From an uncultured Prevotellaceae bacterium (GTDB lineage: Bacteria > Bacteroidota > Bacteroidia > Bacteroidales > Bacteroidaceae), in NCBI GenBank assembly GCA_947168395.1, contig CAMVLT010000011.1, positions 20,500 to 84,499 on the forward strand: a stretch of 64,000 nucleotides of DNA. The letters run 5' to 3'. Below are positions 14,558 to 24,509 of this stretch, piece after piece; the first letter of the stretch is position 1; each line of letters starts with the position of its first letter. Position numbers and translations under genes: made by a program. Under the pieces are notes generated by a model. It was not told where the DNA came from. It was given only the letters and a program-made list of their open reading frames with translations, and made no database searches.

Positions 14558-15247
14558 ATGGCCTGCATATTACATATCGACACCAGCACCGACGTCTGCT
14601 CCGTAGCCGTCAGCGAGGACTCTCACGTCATCTTTGAGCAGGAGGATCATACAGGGCCAAACCACGCCGAGCAATTGGGTACATTCGTGGACGAGGCCCT
14701 GTCTTTTACCGACAATCATGCCATCCCGTTCGATGCGGTGGCGGTCAGTGGCGGTCCTGGTTCCTATACAGGACTGCGCATTGGCGTTTCTATGGCAAAG
14801 GGCATCTGCTATGCCCGCAACCTGAAGCTCATCAGTGTGCCGACGCTTGAACTGCTCTGTGTGCCTGTGCTGCTACGGGAGTTGGTAGAGGAAGATGCCC
14901 TGCTGTGCCCGATGATTGACGCCCGCCGCATGGAGGTCTATGCCGGTATCTACGACCGTGCGTTGCATGAGGTGCGCCCTGTCGGTGCCGACGTGGTGAC
15001 GGCAGAAACCTACAAGCAGTGGCTCGATGAGCGGCCCGTTTATTTCTTTGGAGGCGGTGCCCAAAAGTGCATGGAAGCCATCAGCCATCCCAATGCCCAC
15101 TACATCGACGGCATTGAGCCGGTAGCCAAATGGATGCAGCCATTGGCTGAGCGTCGCCTGCTGAACGGACAGACGGAGGATGTGGCCTACTACGTGCCCT
15201 TCTACCTGAAGGACTACGTAGCAAAGATGCCGAAGAAATTACTATAA
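14558..15247 (+). CDS. tsaB: tRNA threonylcarbamoyladenosine biosynthesis protein TsaB
   Basis: 229 residues starting MACILHIDTSTDVCSVAVS. TsaB is the scaffold partner of TsaD and TsaE in making t6A37 on ANN-decoding tRNAs. The ASKHA-fold motif GGPGSYTGLRIGVSMAKG is near residue 65. The ATG at 14558 was chosen because the promoter box is at 14520. DUF4290 starts 4 nt after the stop and murA follows, so this is the head of a long same-strand run. Confidence 0.92.
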   Translation: MACILHIDTSTDVCSVAVSEDSHVIFEQEDHTGPNHAEQLGTFVDEALSFTDNHAIPFDAVAVSGGPGSYTGLRIGVSMAKGICYARNLKLISVPTLELLCVPVLLRELVEEDALLCPMIDARRMEVYAGIYDRALHEVRPVGADVVTAETYKQWLDERPVYFFGGGAQKCMEAISHPNAHYIDGIEPVAKWMQPLAERRLLNGQTEDVAYYVPFYLKDYVAKMPKKLL

Positions 15248-15251
15248 GACT

Positions 15252-15851
15252 ATGGAAATAAAAGGATTAGACTACAACACGCAACGCGAGAAGTTGCTCA
15301 TGCCGGAGTATGGGCGTGAAATCCAGAAGATGGTGGACCACGCTATCGGACTAGCTACTAAGGCCGACCGGCTGAGGTGTGCCAAGACCATTGTGCGGAT
15401 GATGGAGACCAAGGTGCCGCAAGTCCGCGATACTGCCGACTATCAGCAGACGCTTTGGGATCATCTCTACCTGATGTCGGACAAGCGGCTCGATATTGAC
15501 TGGCCTTTCGACGTAAGCGATGCTGAGAAGATTCACTCGAAGCCAGCCCCCGTGCCGCTGCCCCAGGACCGCATCCGTCTGCGCCATTACGGCAAGCTGG
15601 TGACCGAGTTGACTGACAAGCTGAAGACCATGCCCGAAGGTGCTGAGCGCGATGAGCTGGTGCGCCAGACCGCCAACCAGATGAAGCGCGACTTGCTGAC
15701 GTGGGGACACGGCTCGTCGGACGACGAGAAAGTGGCCGACGATATGGCGCGGCTGACTGACGGTGCCGTGCAGCTGGACCTTGGGAAGTTCAGGTTCGAC
15801 AGGGTGACGGCTATCGCTGTCGACGAAGGAAAGAAGAAAAAGAGAAAGTAG
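15252..15851 (+). CDS. DUF4290 protein
   Basis: 199 residues matching the Bacteroidetes family DUF4290: LDYNTQREKLLMPEYGREIQKMVDHA at the N-terminus, LWDHLYLMSD in the middle and a Lys-rich C-terminus (KKKKRK). It is a soluble protein of unknown function, found next to murA in many Bacteroidales. murA begins 4 nt later. Confidence 0.85.
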   Translation: MEIKGLDYNTQREKLLMPEYGREIQKMVDHAIGLATKADRLRCAKTIVRMMETKVPQVRDTADYQQTLWDHLYLMSDKRLDIDWPFDVSDAEKIHSKPAPVPLPQDRIRLRHYGKLVTELTDKLKTMPEGAERDELVRQTANQMKRDLLTWGHGSSDDEKVADDMARLTDGAVQLDLGKFRFDRVTAIAVDEGKKKKRK

Positions 15852-15855
15852 CTCT

Positions 15856-17178
15856 ATGGCTTCATTCAAGATAGAAGGTGGTCACCTGTTGAGCGGCACC
15901 ATCATGCCGCAAGGAGCCAAGAATGAGGCGCTGCAGGTGATTTGTGCCACATTGCTGACCAGCGATGTGGTGACAATCTATAATATTCCCGACATCCGCG
16001 ACGTGAACAACCTGATACAGCTTTTGTGCGATATCGGAGTGAGATGCGAGGAGGTAAAAGGTAGGAGAGAAGAGGGTAGATGCTACTCTTTCCAAGCTTC
16101 CGACCTGAACCTTGATTATCTTGAGAGCGATGAGTTCGTCCGTAAGTGTGCCCAGCTTCGCGGCAGTGTGCTGATGATAGGTCCGTTGCTGGCCCGTATG
16201 GGCAAGGCCATTGTGACCAAACCCGGAGGCGACAAGATAGGCCGCCGCCGCTTGGATACACACTTCCTGGGCTTTAAGTATTTAGGTGCCAAGTTTCACC
16301 ACCTTGAAAACCGCAACGTCTACGAAATCGGAGCTAAGCGGCTGAAGGGAACCTATATGCTGCTGGATGAGGCCTCGGTGACGGGTACGGCCAACATCAT
16401 TATGGCGGCTGTCTTTGCCGAGGGTACCACCTCTATCTACAATGCGGCCTGTGAGCCTTATATCCAGCAGCTTTGCCACTTGCTTAACCGCATGGGTGCC
16501 AACATCAGCGGCATCGGTTCCAACCTGCTGACCATTGTCGGCGTCAGAGAACTGCACGGAGCTGAGCACCATCTGCTGCCCGATATGATTGAGGTGGGGT
16601 CGTTCATCGGGATGGCCGCTATGGTGGGCGACGGCATCCGTATCAAGAACGTCTCGCTGAAGAACCTCGGCATCATTCCCAATGCTTTCCGCAGGCTTGG
16701 CGTAAAGATTGAGACGGAGGACGATGACCTCTATATTCCTCATCAGAAGCACTTTGTTGTCGACTCGTTTATTGATGGCACCATCATGACACTGGCTGAC
16801 GCGCCCTGGCCAGGCCTGACCCCTGACTTGCTGTCGGTACTCATCGTTGTGGCTACCCAGGCCCGTGGCTCCGTGCTGTTCCACCAAAAGATGTTCGAGA
16901 GCCGTCTCTTCTTTGTCGACAAACTTATCGACATGGGTGCCCAGATTATACTCTGCGACCCTCATCGTGCTGTCGTCGTCGGCCATGACCGCAAAGTGAC
17001 GCTACGTGCCCAACGGATGTCGAGTCCCGATATTCGTGCAGGTATCGCCCTGCTGATAGCTGCCCTGAGTGCCAACGGCATCAGCACCATCAGCAACATT
17101 GAGCAGATAGACCGTGGTTACGAGCATATCGAGGCGCGACTGAACGCCCTCGGTGCTAAAATAACACGACATGATTAA
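15856..17178 (+). CDS. murA: UDP-N-acetylglucosamine 1-carboxyvinyltransferase
   Basis: First committed step of peptidoglycan synthesis: moves enolpyruvate from PEP to UDP-GlcNAc. 440 residues, slightly longer than usual. The N-terminal GAKNEALQ holds the substrate Lys. The active-site loop reads TKPGGDKIGRRRLDTHF (about residue 116), so the usual PEP-binding Cys is Asp. In other species Cys-to-Asp MurA is active and fosfomycin-resistant. Residues 65-73 (KGRREEGRC) look like an extra loop and are encoded by a purine-rich tract containing GGTAAAAGG. rimM overlaps the end by 8 nt. Confidence 0.95.
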   Translation: MASFKIEGGHLLSGTIMPQGAKNEALQVICATLLTSDVVTIYNIPDIRDVNNLIQLLCDIGVRCEEVKGRREEGRCYSFQASDLNLDYLESDEFVRKCAQLRGSVLMIGPLLARMGKAIVTKPGGDKIGRRRLDTHFLGFKYLGAKFHHLENRNVYEIGAKRLKGTYMLLDEASVTGTANIIMAAVFAEGTTSIYNAACEPYIQQLCHLLNRMGANISGIGSNLLTIVGVRELHGAEHHLLPDMIEVGSFIGMAAMVGDGIRIKNVSLKNLGIIPNAFRRLGVKIETEDDDLYIPHQKHFVVDSFIDGTIMTLADAPWPGLTPDLLSVLIVVATQARGSVLFHQKMFESRLFFVDKLIDMGAQIILCDPHRAVVVGHDRKVTLRAQRMSSPDIRAGIALLIAALSANGISTISNIEQIDRGYEHIEARLNALGAKITRHD

Positions 17179-17680
17179 GCAGGAAGAAGTCTACCGTATA
17201 GGCCGTTTGGGCAAGACCCACGGCGTGAGGGGCGAGGTGTCGCTGCAGTTCGACGACGACATCTTCGACCGCGTGGATGCCGACTACCTCGTCTTGGAGC
17301 TTGACGGCATACTGGTGCCGTTCTTTATCGAGGAGTATCGTTTCCGTTCCGACACGGTGGCCCTGATGAAGTTTGAGGATGTAGATACCCAGCAGCGGGC
17401 CAACGAGCTGACAGGCTGTGACGTGTACTTCCCCCGTGCCCTTGCCGCCAACGATGAAGGCGACGTATCCCTCTCCTTGCTGGTAGGCTTCGACTTGGTC
17501 GAAGCAAACGGTGGAACGACCATCGGCCGCATTGCAGCCATCGACGACACCACCGCCAACCTGCTCTTCGAACTGGAGGACGGGTGCCTGATTCCTGCCA
17601 ACGACGACTTGATACGTGATATTGACACAAAACGGAAAACCATCAAGATGGAAATCCCTGAAGGACTGTTAGAATTATGA
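17171..17680 (+). CDS. rimM: Ribosome maturation factor RimM
   Basis: 169 residues. An N-terminal RimM beta barrel (IGRLGKTHGVRGEVSLQFDDD) is followed by a PRC-barrel-like domain (LLVGFDLVEANGGTTIGRIAAIDD). RimM binds ribosomal protein S19 and helps process the 30S head. It overlaps murA by 8 nt and dxr by 4 nt, so the three are translationally linked. Confidence 0.93.
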   Translation: MIKQEEVYRIGRLGKTHGVRGEVSLQFDDDIFDRVDADYLVLELDGILVPFFIEEYRFRSDTVALMKFEDVDTQQRANELTGCDVYFPRALAANDEGDVSLSLLVGFDLVEANGGTTIGRIAAIDDTTANLLFELEDGCLIPANDDLIRDIDTKRKTIKMEIPEGLLEL

Positions 17681-18837
17681 AGAAACGACAAATAGCCATT
17701 CTCGGCTCCACGGGGTCGATAGGCACACAGGCCCTTGAGGTCATTGAGGAGCATAGCGACCTGTATGAGGTCTATTGCCTTACTGCTAATAATAAGGTAC
17801 AGTTATTGGCCGAGCAGGCCCATCAGTTCAAGCCTGCTGCCGTAGTCATTGCCAACGAACAGCACTACAACGAACTGAAGTCGCTGATGGACGATCTGCC
17901 TGACGTGAAGGTCTATGCCGGAGCACAGGCACTGGACGAGATCGTCGAGGCCGGCCCCATCGATATGGTGCTTACAGCTATGGTAGGCTTTGCCGGACTG
18001 TCGCCCACCATCCACGCCATTAAGGCGGGGAAGGCCATTGCACTGGCCAACAAGGAGACGCTGGTCGTTGCTGGCGAACTGATACTTCAGCTGGCTCGGC
18101 AGTACCACACCCCCATATTGCCCGTCGACAGCGAGCATTCTGCCATTTTCCAGTCATTGGTCGGTGAAGACCAGAATCCTATTGAGAAGATTCTGCTGAC
18201 GGCTTCTGGCGGCCCCTTCCGCCTGAAGACGATGGAGGAGATAGCCCATGTGACAAAGGCCGATGCCCTGCGCCATCCGACGTGGGACATGGGTGCCAAG
18301 ATTACCATCGACTCTGCCTCGATGATGAACAAGGGCTTCGAAGTTATCGAGGCCAAGTGGCTCTTTGGTGTCGATGCCAAGCAGATACAGGTGCTGGTCC
18401 ACCCGCAGAGCATCGTCCACTCGGCTGTGCAGTTCCAGGACGGTTCGGTGAAGGCGCAGCTTGGTGTGCCCGATATGCGGTTGCCCATCCAGTATGCCTT
18501 CTCCTTCCCTCGCAGGTTGCCGCTCAGCGGCAGCAGGCTGGACCTCTTTGCTGCTCAACGGCTGGAGTTCTTTGAGCCTGACTTAGAGAAGTTCCGCTGC
18601 TTAGCATTAGCCTTCGAGGCCATCGACAAGGGCGGCAACATGCCCTGTATCGTCAATGCTGCCAACGAGATAGTGAACCGTGCCTTCCTTGAAGACCGTT
18701 GCGGCTTCCTCCAGATGGGCGACGTGATAGCTGAGACCATGACCCGCGCAACGTTCGACAAGAACCCTACATACGAAACATACATTGCGACCGATGCCGA
18801 GGCACGGCGTATAGCAACAGAGTTAATTTCAAGGTAA
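17677..18837 (+). CDS. dxr: 1-deoxy-D-xylulose-5-phosphate reductoisomerase
   Basis: Second enzyme of the MEP isoprenoid pathway, NADPH-dependent. 386 residues with the nucleotide-binding GSTGSIG near residue 9, IALANKETLVVAGE near residue 118, PVDSEHSAIFQ near residue 149 (metal ligands Asp and Glu) and HPTWDMGAKITIDSASMMNKG near residue 203. ispF of the same pathway is about 9 kb downstream. It is the target of fosmidomycin. Confidence 0.96.
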   Translation: MKKRQIAILGSTGSIGTQALEVIEEHSDLYEVYCLTANNKVQLLAEQAHQFKPAAVVIANEQHYNELKSLMDDLPDVKVYAGAQALDEIVEAGPIDMVLTAMVGFAGLSPTIHAIKAGKAIALANKETLVVAGELILQLARQYHTPILPVDSEHSAIFQSLVGEDQNPIEKILLTASGGPFRLKTMEEIAHVTKADALRHPTWDMGAKITIDSASMMNKGFEVIEAKWLFGVDAKQIQVLVHPQSIVHSAVQFQDGSVKAQLGVPDMRLPIQYAFSFPRRLPLSGSRLDLFAAQRLEFFEPDLEKFRCLALAFEAIDKGGNMPCIVNAANEIVNRAFLEDRCGFLQMGDVIAETMTRATFDKNPTYETYIATDAEARRIATELISR

Positions 18838-18861
18838 TAAAAGGTAAAAAGGTAAAAGACA

Positions 18862-20313
18862 ATGGAAGTATTTCTGATAAGACTGTTACAATTCATGCTG
18901 GCCATCGGCCTGTTGGTGCTGCTCCATGAGGCTGGCCATTTCTTCTTCGCAAAGCTTTTCGGCGTGCGCGTCGACAAGTTCTACCTGTTTTTCGACCCCA
19001 GTATCTGGAAGTGGAAAGGCAGTATCTTCAAGTACAAGCCCAAGAACAGCGACACGCAGTATGGTATCGGCTGGTTACCTCTTGGCGGCTATTGTAAGAT
19101 TGCGGGAATGATTGATGAGAGCTTTGACACCGAACAGATGAAGCAGCCCGAACAGCCGTGGGAGTTCCGTGCCAAACCTGCTTGGCAGCGCCTGCTCATC
19201 ATGATTGGCGGCGTGCTGGTGAACTTCCTTCTGGCGCTGTTCATCTATTCCATGATTCTGTTCTATTGGGGCGACACCTACGTCCCTGTGGGCGACATTA
19301 ACATGAAGTTCAACGAGGAGGCCAAGTCCTATGGCTTCCGCGATGGTGACGTGCTGGTGGCTGCCGATGGCAAGCTGTTCAAGGACTTCTCCGCCGACCT
19401 CTACCGCATGCTCTCCGAAGCTCGCGACGTGGAAATTGTGCGCAACGGGAAGCATGAGCACGTCAGTTTGCCTGGCGACTTGAACCTGCTCAACATGCTG
19501 AAGTCGGAGCCGCGTTTCGTTGAGCCTTTCCTGCCTGCCGATGTTGACAGTGTGCTCAGCGGCACTCCCGCTGAGTCAATCGGCTTGGAGGCTGGCGACA
19601 AGATTCTGTCGCTCAACGGTCGTCCGATAGATTCCTATAACACGTTCCGCTATGAGATAGAACGCTTGGCTGACCTGTTGGCTGTGGCTAAGACCCATGA
19701 GGACAGCATGAAGGTGCGCACCGTGACACTGACCTTCAAAGGGACTCAGCGCGACACGCTGGCAAGTGCGCAAACCATCAACGGTACCGAGGTGCCTTCG
19801 CAGGTTGCCGTTGCTCAATACGGTGCCATCACCAAACAGGTAGTGCTGACCGAGGAGCTGAAGTTAGGCTTCATGCCCCGGCAGCTGACTTCACTCTACA
19901 AGCCCTATACCCGCGAGTATGGCTTCTTCGAGAGCATTCCCGCTGGCATCAAATACGGCTGGAACGTGCTGGCTGGTTATGTGGCCGACATGAAGTATGT
20001 ATTCACGGCCGAGGGTGCCAAGTCGTTAGGCGGTTTTGGAACCATCGGAAGCCTGTTCCCGCCGATGTGGGACTGGTATATGTTCTGGAAGATGACAGCC
20101 TTCCTCAGCATCATCCTTGCTTTCATGAACATCCTGCCCATTCCCGCCCTGGATGGTGGCCACGTGCTGTTCCTGCTCTACGAGATTATTACCCGCCGCA
20201 AACCCTCCGAGCAGTTCATGATTCGTGCGGAGTATGTTGGCTTTGGTATACTCATTCTGTTGATGGTTGTTGCTAACCTGAACGACATCCTCCGCTGGTT
20301 AGGATTCATGTAA
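18862..20313 (+). CDS. rseP: RseP-type site-2 intramembrane protease
   Basis: 483 residues. The first helix holds the zinc motif HEAGH (residues 22-26). The final helices hold NILPIPALDGGHV, the third zinc ligand region. One or two PDZ domains lie between (GDVLVAADGKLF; GDKILSLNGRPID). RseP cleaves anti-sigma factors and signal-peptide remnants in the inner membrane. With three ECF sigma systems in the window it is a plausible activator of them. The gap before it holds GGTAAAAAGGTAAAAG. Confidence 0.93.
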   Translation: MEVFLIRLLQFMLAIGLLVLLHEAGHFFFAKLFGVRVDKFYLFFDPSIWKWKGSIFKYKPKNSDTQYGIGWLPLGGYCKIAGMIDESFDTEQMKQPEQPWEFRAKPAWQRLLIMIGGVLVNFLLALFIYSMILFYWGDTYVPVGDINMKFNEEAKSYGFRDGDVLVAADGKLFKDFSADLYRMLSEARDVEIVRNGKHEHVSLPGDLNLLNMLKSEPRFVEPFLPADVDSVLSGTPAESIGLEAGDKILSLNGRPIDSYNTFRYEIERLADLLAVAKTHEDSMKVRTVTLTFKGTQRDTLASAQTINGTEVPSQVAVAQYGAITKQVVLTEELKLGFMPRQLTSLYKPYTREYGFFESIPAGIKYGWNVLAGYVADMKYVFTAEGAKSLGGFGTIGSLFPPMWDWYMFWKMTAFLSIILAFMNILPIPALDGGHVLFLLYEIITRRKPSEQFMIRAEYVGFGILILLMVVANLNDILRWLGFM

Positions 20314-20930
20314 TGAAGATATTCGCAATAGGAATGAATTATGCGGCACACAATAAAGAGCTGCATGATACGTTATTAAAGACGGAGAAGCCAGTTATCT
20401 TCACGAAAGCTGATTCGGCGCTGCTGAAGCCTGGCAAGCCGTTCTTCGTGCCCGACCACTGGGGGCGGATTGACTACGAGGCTGAGGTGGTGGTGCGCAT
20501 CTGCCGCTTGGGGAAGAACATCTCCCAGCGGTTTGCCCACCGCTATTACGACGCAGTGACGGTGGGTATCGACTTCACGGCCCGCGACCTGCAGCGGGAA
20601 GCCAGTCAGAACGGCCAGCCCTGGACCATCTGCAAAGGGTTCGACGGTTCGGCGGCCATAGGCGAATGGGTGGACATCGCGAAGTTCCGCAACGTGCAAG
20701 CCCTGCACTTCCACCTCGACAAGAACGGCGAGACGGTGCAGGAAGGTTGTACCAGCGATATGTTCTATAGTGTTGACGAGATTATAGCCTACATTTCGCA
20801 GTTCTTCACGCTGAAGACAGGTGACCTGCTTTATACGGGAACCCCGGCTGGCGTAGGCCCGGTGCAGATAGGCGACCATTTGGATGGCTGGCTCGAAGAC
20901 CGTAAGGTGTTGGATTTGAATTGTAAATGA
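20313..20930 (+). CDS. Fumarylacetoacetate hydrolase-family protein
   Basis: 205 residues of the FAH superfamily, like YcgM acylpyruvases. Visible are MNYAAHNKEL, the metal-site DYEAEVVVRI near residue 52, VGIDFTARDLQREA near residue 87 and TGTPAGVGPVQIGD near residue 171. It probably cleaves an acylpyruvate or acts as oxaloacetate tautomerase or decarboxylase; the substrate cannot be read from sequence. The start shares a base with the rseP stop and the stop overlaps porU. Confidence 0.85.
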   Translation: MKIFAIGMNYAAHNKELHDTLLKTEKPVIFTKADSALLKPGKPFFVPDHWGRIDYEAEVVVRICRLGKNISQRFAHRYYDAVTVGIDFTARDLQREASQNGQPWTICKGFDGSAAIGEWVDIAKFRNVQALHFHLDKNGETVQEGCTSDMFYSVDEIIAYISQFFTLKTGDLLYTGTPAGVGPVQIGDHLDGWLEDRKVLDLNCK

Positions 20931-23900
20931 GCAAACGACGCTGCATACTGAACCTGCTGTTGCTGTTGGTGTGCTTAGGCATAAAGGCACAACAGTTCTA
21001 CAACCTGACCGCCCAGGAGGTCAGGATTGATTCGGTATTGCCGTTGTTCACCTATACTCAGGAATTGGGAGCCCGTTATGCGGACTCTGTGTATACCGTC
21101 AGCATTGACTATCCTGAGTTCATCGACATGACGGAGACCGATGTGGCCCGTCTCCGCAGGATTACCGACAAGCCCTTGCCCGCCATGCCTGATATTGAGC
21201 AGTATGTCGGTGTGTCACGCAAGCGCGGCACGCTCTATGTAGGCTTTGTCCCTCTGGTCTTCAGGGATGGGAAATATCAGAAGTTAGTGAGTTTTAAGCT
21301 GAGGGTTGAGGCTAAAGCTTATGAAGCCAGCAGAGCTTATGGAGCCAATGGAGCCAATAAGGCCAATGAGTTTTATGCGAGCCATTCCGTCCTTTCCTCC
21401 GGCCGCTGGGCTAAAATCCGGGTGCCGTCGTCAGGTGTGTATCAGCTGACAGAAGCTCTGGTGCGGCAGGCAGGCTTTACTGATATAAATAAGGTGAAAG
21501 TCTACGGCTACGGTGGTGCCATGCAGCCCGAGAAACTGACGGCCGACTACTTGGCAACTACCGACGACCTACGGCAAGTGCCCGTCTGTACGGCGGGCGG
21601 CAAGCGGCTGTTCTATGCCGTGGGGCCAGTAGGGTGGAGTAGTGCTACGGCTACAATCCGTACCCGTAACCCCTATAGCGATTACGGCTACTATTTCCTG
21701 ACCGAGAACGATTCTACGGCGTTGACTATTGATGAGGCAGCATTCAAGGACTCCTGCTATCCATCCGAGACCGATTATCACTCGCTTTCCGAGGTTGACG
21801 ACTTTTCGTGGTATCATGGTGGCCGCAACCTCTACGACAGCCGACTCTTTGGCGTGGGGGTTTCCCGTACCTACCAGTTGGCGGCCACCCCTGCCTCGCA
21901 TGGCTTGCTGACGGTGGTCATGTCGTTCGATGCGCCCTGCACGGCTGAGATAACGGTCAACGGTCAGGAGGCGGGTACTATGCGTATCATGTCCTCGCCC
22001 GACAAGTACAGCCGTGGAGCAGTGGCCACACAGACCTTTACGCTGACCGGCGAACTGCAGGCTACTAATGAGGTGGTCATCCGACAAGTCACGGGCGGCA
22101 ACATGCGGCTCGATTACCTGTCGCTCTGCTTCGACACACCTCAGCCGTGGACTGACCTTGCCACGGGGACGTTCCCCACGCCGGAGTATGTGTATAATAT
22201 CACGAACCAAGACCACCATGCCGACGCAGCTGTCGATATGGTCATCATCATCCCCACCACGCAGAAGTTGCTGGCCCAGGCCCAGCGGCTACAGACCCTC
22301 CACGAGAGCCGTGACTCGCTGCGGGTGCGCATCATGCCGGCCGACGAACTGTTCAACGAGTTCTCGAGCGGCACTCCCGATGCCAATGCCTACCGCCGCT
22401 ACCTGAAGATGCTCTACGACCGTGCCGAGACCGATGCCGACATGCCCCGCTACCTGCTGCTATTCGGTGACGGTGCCTGGGACAATCGTATGCTGACCTC
22501 CAACTGGAAGAACTATTCGCCCGACGATTTCCTGCTCTGCTATGAGAGTGAGAACTCGTTCAGCGAGACCGACTGCTACGTCACCGACGACTACTTCTGC
22601 CTGATGGACGATGGCGAGGGTTCCAATATGCTCAGCAGCGACAAGTCCGATGTGGCCGTGGGTCGCTTCCCCGTCCGCGATGATGCCGATGCTAAGATTT
22701 TGGTTGACAAGACCATCGGCTACCGTAATAACGACAACGCTGGCAACTGGCAGAACACCATTTGCTTTATGGGCGATGACGGCGACAACAACCGCCACAT
22801 GAACGATGCCGAGGTGGTGGCCAAGATGGTGGCGAAGGATCATCCTGCCTTCAATCTGAAAAAGATTTACTGGGATGCCTACACCCGCCAGTCTTCAGCC
22901 ACGGGCTTCAGCTACCCCGACGTCACCCGGCTTATCAAGCAGCAGATGCAGAGCGGAGCACTCATCATGAACTACACGGGTCATGGTGCTCCCTACACCA
23001 TGTCGCATGAGCAGGTGCTCCACCTCTCAGACTTCGCCTCGTCCGTATCTGCTGCCCATCCGCTATGGCTGACTGCTTCGTGCGACATCATGCCCTTCGA
23101 CGGCCAGCAGGAGAACATTGGCGAGACCGTCATGCTTAACAATAACGGTGGCGCGGTGGCTTTCTATGGCACTACGCGTACAGTTTATGCCCAGTATAAT
23201 CAGTACATGAATCGTGCCTTCACCCGCTACGTCTTAGGCACTGACGACACTGGCCGCCGCTACACTGTAGGCGAGGCTGGCCGCTTGGCCAAGAACCAGC
23301 TGACGACCTCTGGCCTCGACTATACCGCCAACAAGCTGCAGTACACCCTCTTAGGCGACCCGGCCCTGACATTGGCCGTTCCCACGATGAAGGTGGTGGT
23401 CGACAGCATCGACGGCCAACCTGCCACCGGCAATACTGCCCGCATTATGGTGGGACAACCCGTCAGGCTGCAGGGGCACATTGAGAATGCTCCCGGCTTC
23501 CGTGGAACGGTGACTGCCACCATCCGCGACATCGAACAGTCTGTCGTTTGCAAACTCAACAACGAGAGTGCCGCTGATACGGCCTACGTCTTCAACGACC
23601 GTCCCAGCACCCTCTACGTCGGCAGCGACAGCGTACATGCTGGTCGATTCTCCATGGTATTCACCCTGCCCAAGGATATCAGTTATTCCGATGGCACAGG
23701 TCTTATCACCCTCTATGCCCTCAGCGCCGACCGACAGCAGACGGCCCACGGCTATAACGCCAACTTCACGCTGGGCAGTGACTCGCTGATGAGCGACGAC
23801 GGCATAGGCCCCAACATCTATTGCTACCTCAACTCCAGTTCCTTCGTCAACGGCGGCGACGTTAACACCACGCCCTTGTTCTATGCTGAACTGAATGACA

Positions 23901-24454
23901 AGGACGGCATCAACGCATCGGGCAACGGCATTGGCCACGACCTGGAGCTGATTGTCGATGGCGAGATGTCGAGTACCTACATCCTGAACAGCTACTTCCA
24001 GTACGACTTTGGCGACTACCGCAGTGGCAACCTCACCTACAGCCTGCCCCAGCTCGCAGCTGGCAAGCACCAGTTGCTGTTCCGTGCCTGGGATATGCTC
24101 AACAATTCGTCCGTTGTCCAGTTAGAGTTCAATGTGGTCAAAGGCTTGGAGCCAACCTTGTTCAGCGTCGACTGTACCAAGAACCCCGCCACGACCACCA
24201 CTACTTTTATTGTCACCCACGACCGTGCAGGCTCCCAGGTAGACATTGAGCTTGACATCTACGACACGTCAGGCCGTCAGTTGTGGAAGCATACTGAGAC
24301 GGGATTGTCCTCTTCGCAGGCATATACCATCGACTGGGACTTGACTACCAGTGGCGGCCACCGCCTGCAGACGGGTGTCTACCTCTACCGTGTCCTGCTT
24401 TCCAGCGATGGCAGCACACAAGCATCGAAAGCGAAGAAAATAATCATATTGTGA
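20927..24454 (+). CDS. porU: Type IX secretion sortase PorU
   Basis: 1175 residues. The signal peptide is MSKRRCILNLLLLLVCLGIKA. A C25 gingipain-like domain carries the catalytic His in MNYTGHGAPYTMSHEQ (about residue 686) and the catalytic Cys in LTASCDIMPFDG (about residue 720). The C-terminus GVYLYRVLLSSDGSTQASKAKK resembles a T9SS sorting domain, which PorU keeps. PorU removes the C-terminal signal of cargo proteins at the cell surface and attaches them to A-LPS. It overlaps the FAH gene by 4 nt and is followed by porV, its surface partner. Confidence 0.93.
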   Translation: MSKRRCILNLLLLLVCLGIKAQQFYNLTAQEVRIDSVLPLFTYTQELGARYADSVYTVSIDYPEFIDMTETDVARLRRITDKPLPAMPDIEQYVGVSRKRGTLYVGFVPLVFRDGKYQKLVSFKLRVEAKAYEASRAYGANGANKANEFYASHSVLSSGRWAKIRVPSSGVYQLTEALVRQAGFTDINKVKVYGYGGAMQPEKLTADYLATTDDLRQVPVCTAGGKRLFYAVGPVGWSSATATIRTRNPYSDYGYYFLTENDSTALTIDEAAFKDSCYPSETDYHSLSEVDDFSWYHGGRNLYDSRLFGVGVSRTYQLAATPASHGLLTVVMSFDAPCTAEITVNGQEAGTMRIMSSPDKYSRGAVATQTFTLTGELQATNEVVIRQVTGGNMRLDYLSLCFDTPQPWTDLATGTFPTPEYVYNITNQDHHADAAVDMVIIIPTTQKLLAQAQRLQTLHESRDSLRVRIMPADELFNEFSSGTPDANAYRRYLKMLYDRAETDADMPRYLLLFGDGAWDNRMLTSNWKNYSPDDFLLCYESENSFSETDCYVTDDYFCLMDDGEGSNMLSSDKSDVAVGRFPVRDDADAKILVDKTIGYRNNDNAGNWQNTICFMGDDGDNNRHMNDAEVVAKMVAKDHPAFNLKKIYWDAYTRQSSATGFSYPDVTRLIKQQMQSGALIMNYTGHGAPYTMSHEQVLHLSDFASSVSAAHPLWLTASCDIMPFDGQQENIGETVMLNNNGGAVAFYGTTRTVYAQYNQYMNRAFTRYVLGTDDTGRRYTVGEAGRLAKNQLTTSGLDYTANKLQYTLLGDPALTLAVPTMKVVVDSIDGQPATGNTARIMVGQPVRLQGHIENAPGFRGTVTATIRDIEQSVVCKLNNESAADTAYVFNDRPSTLYVGSDSVHAGRFSMVFTLPKDISYSDGTGLITLYALSADRQQTAHGYNANFTLGSDSLMSDDGIGPNIYCYLNSSSFVNGGDVNTTPLFYAELNDKDGINASGNGIGHDLELIVDGEMSSTYILNSYFQYDFGDYRSGNLTYSLPQLAAGKHQLLFRAWDMLNNSSVVQLEFNVVKGLEPTLFSVDCTKNPATTTTTFIVTHDRAGSQVDIELDIYDTSGRQLWKHTETGLSSSQAYTIDWDLTTSGGHRLQTGVYLYRVLLSSDGSTQASKAKKIIIL

Positions 24455-24509
24455 GCTAACGCAATAAATGGTATGGCATCAACGTTATATATCTGATGCA
24501 AACAAAGAA

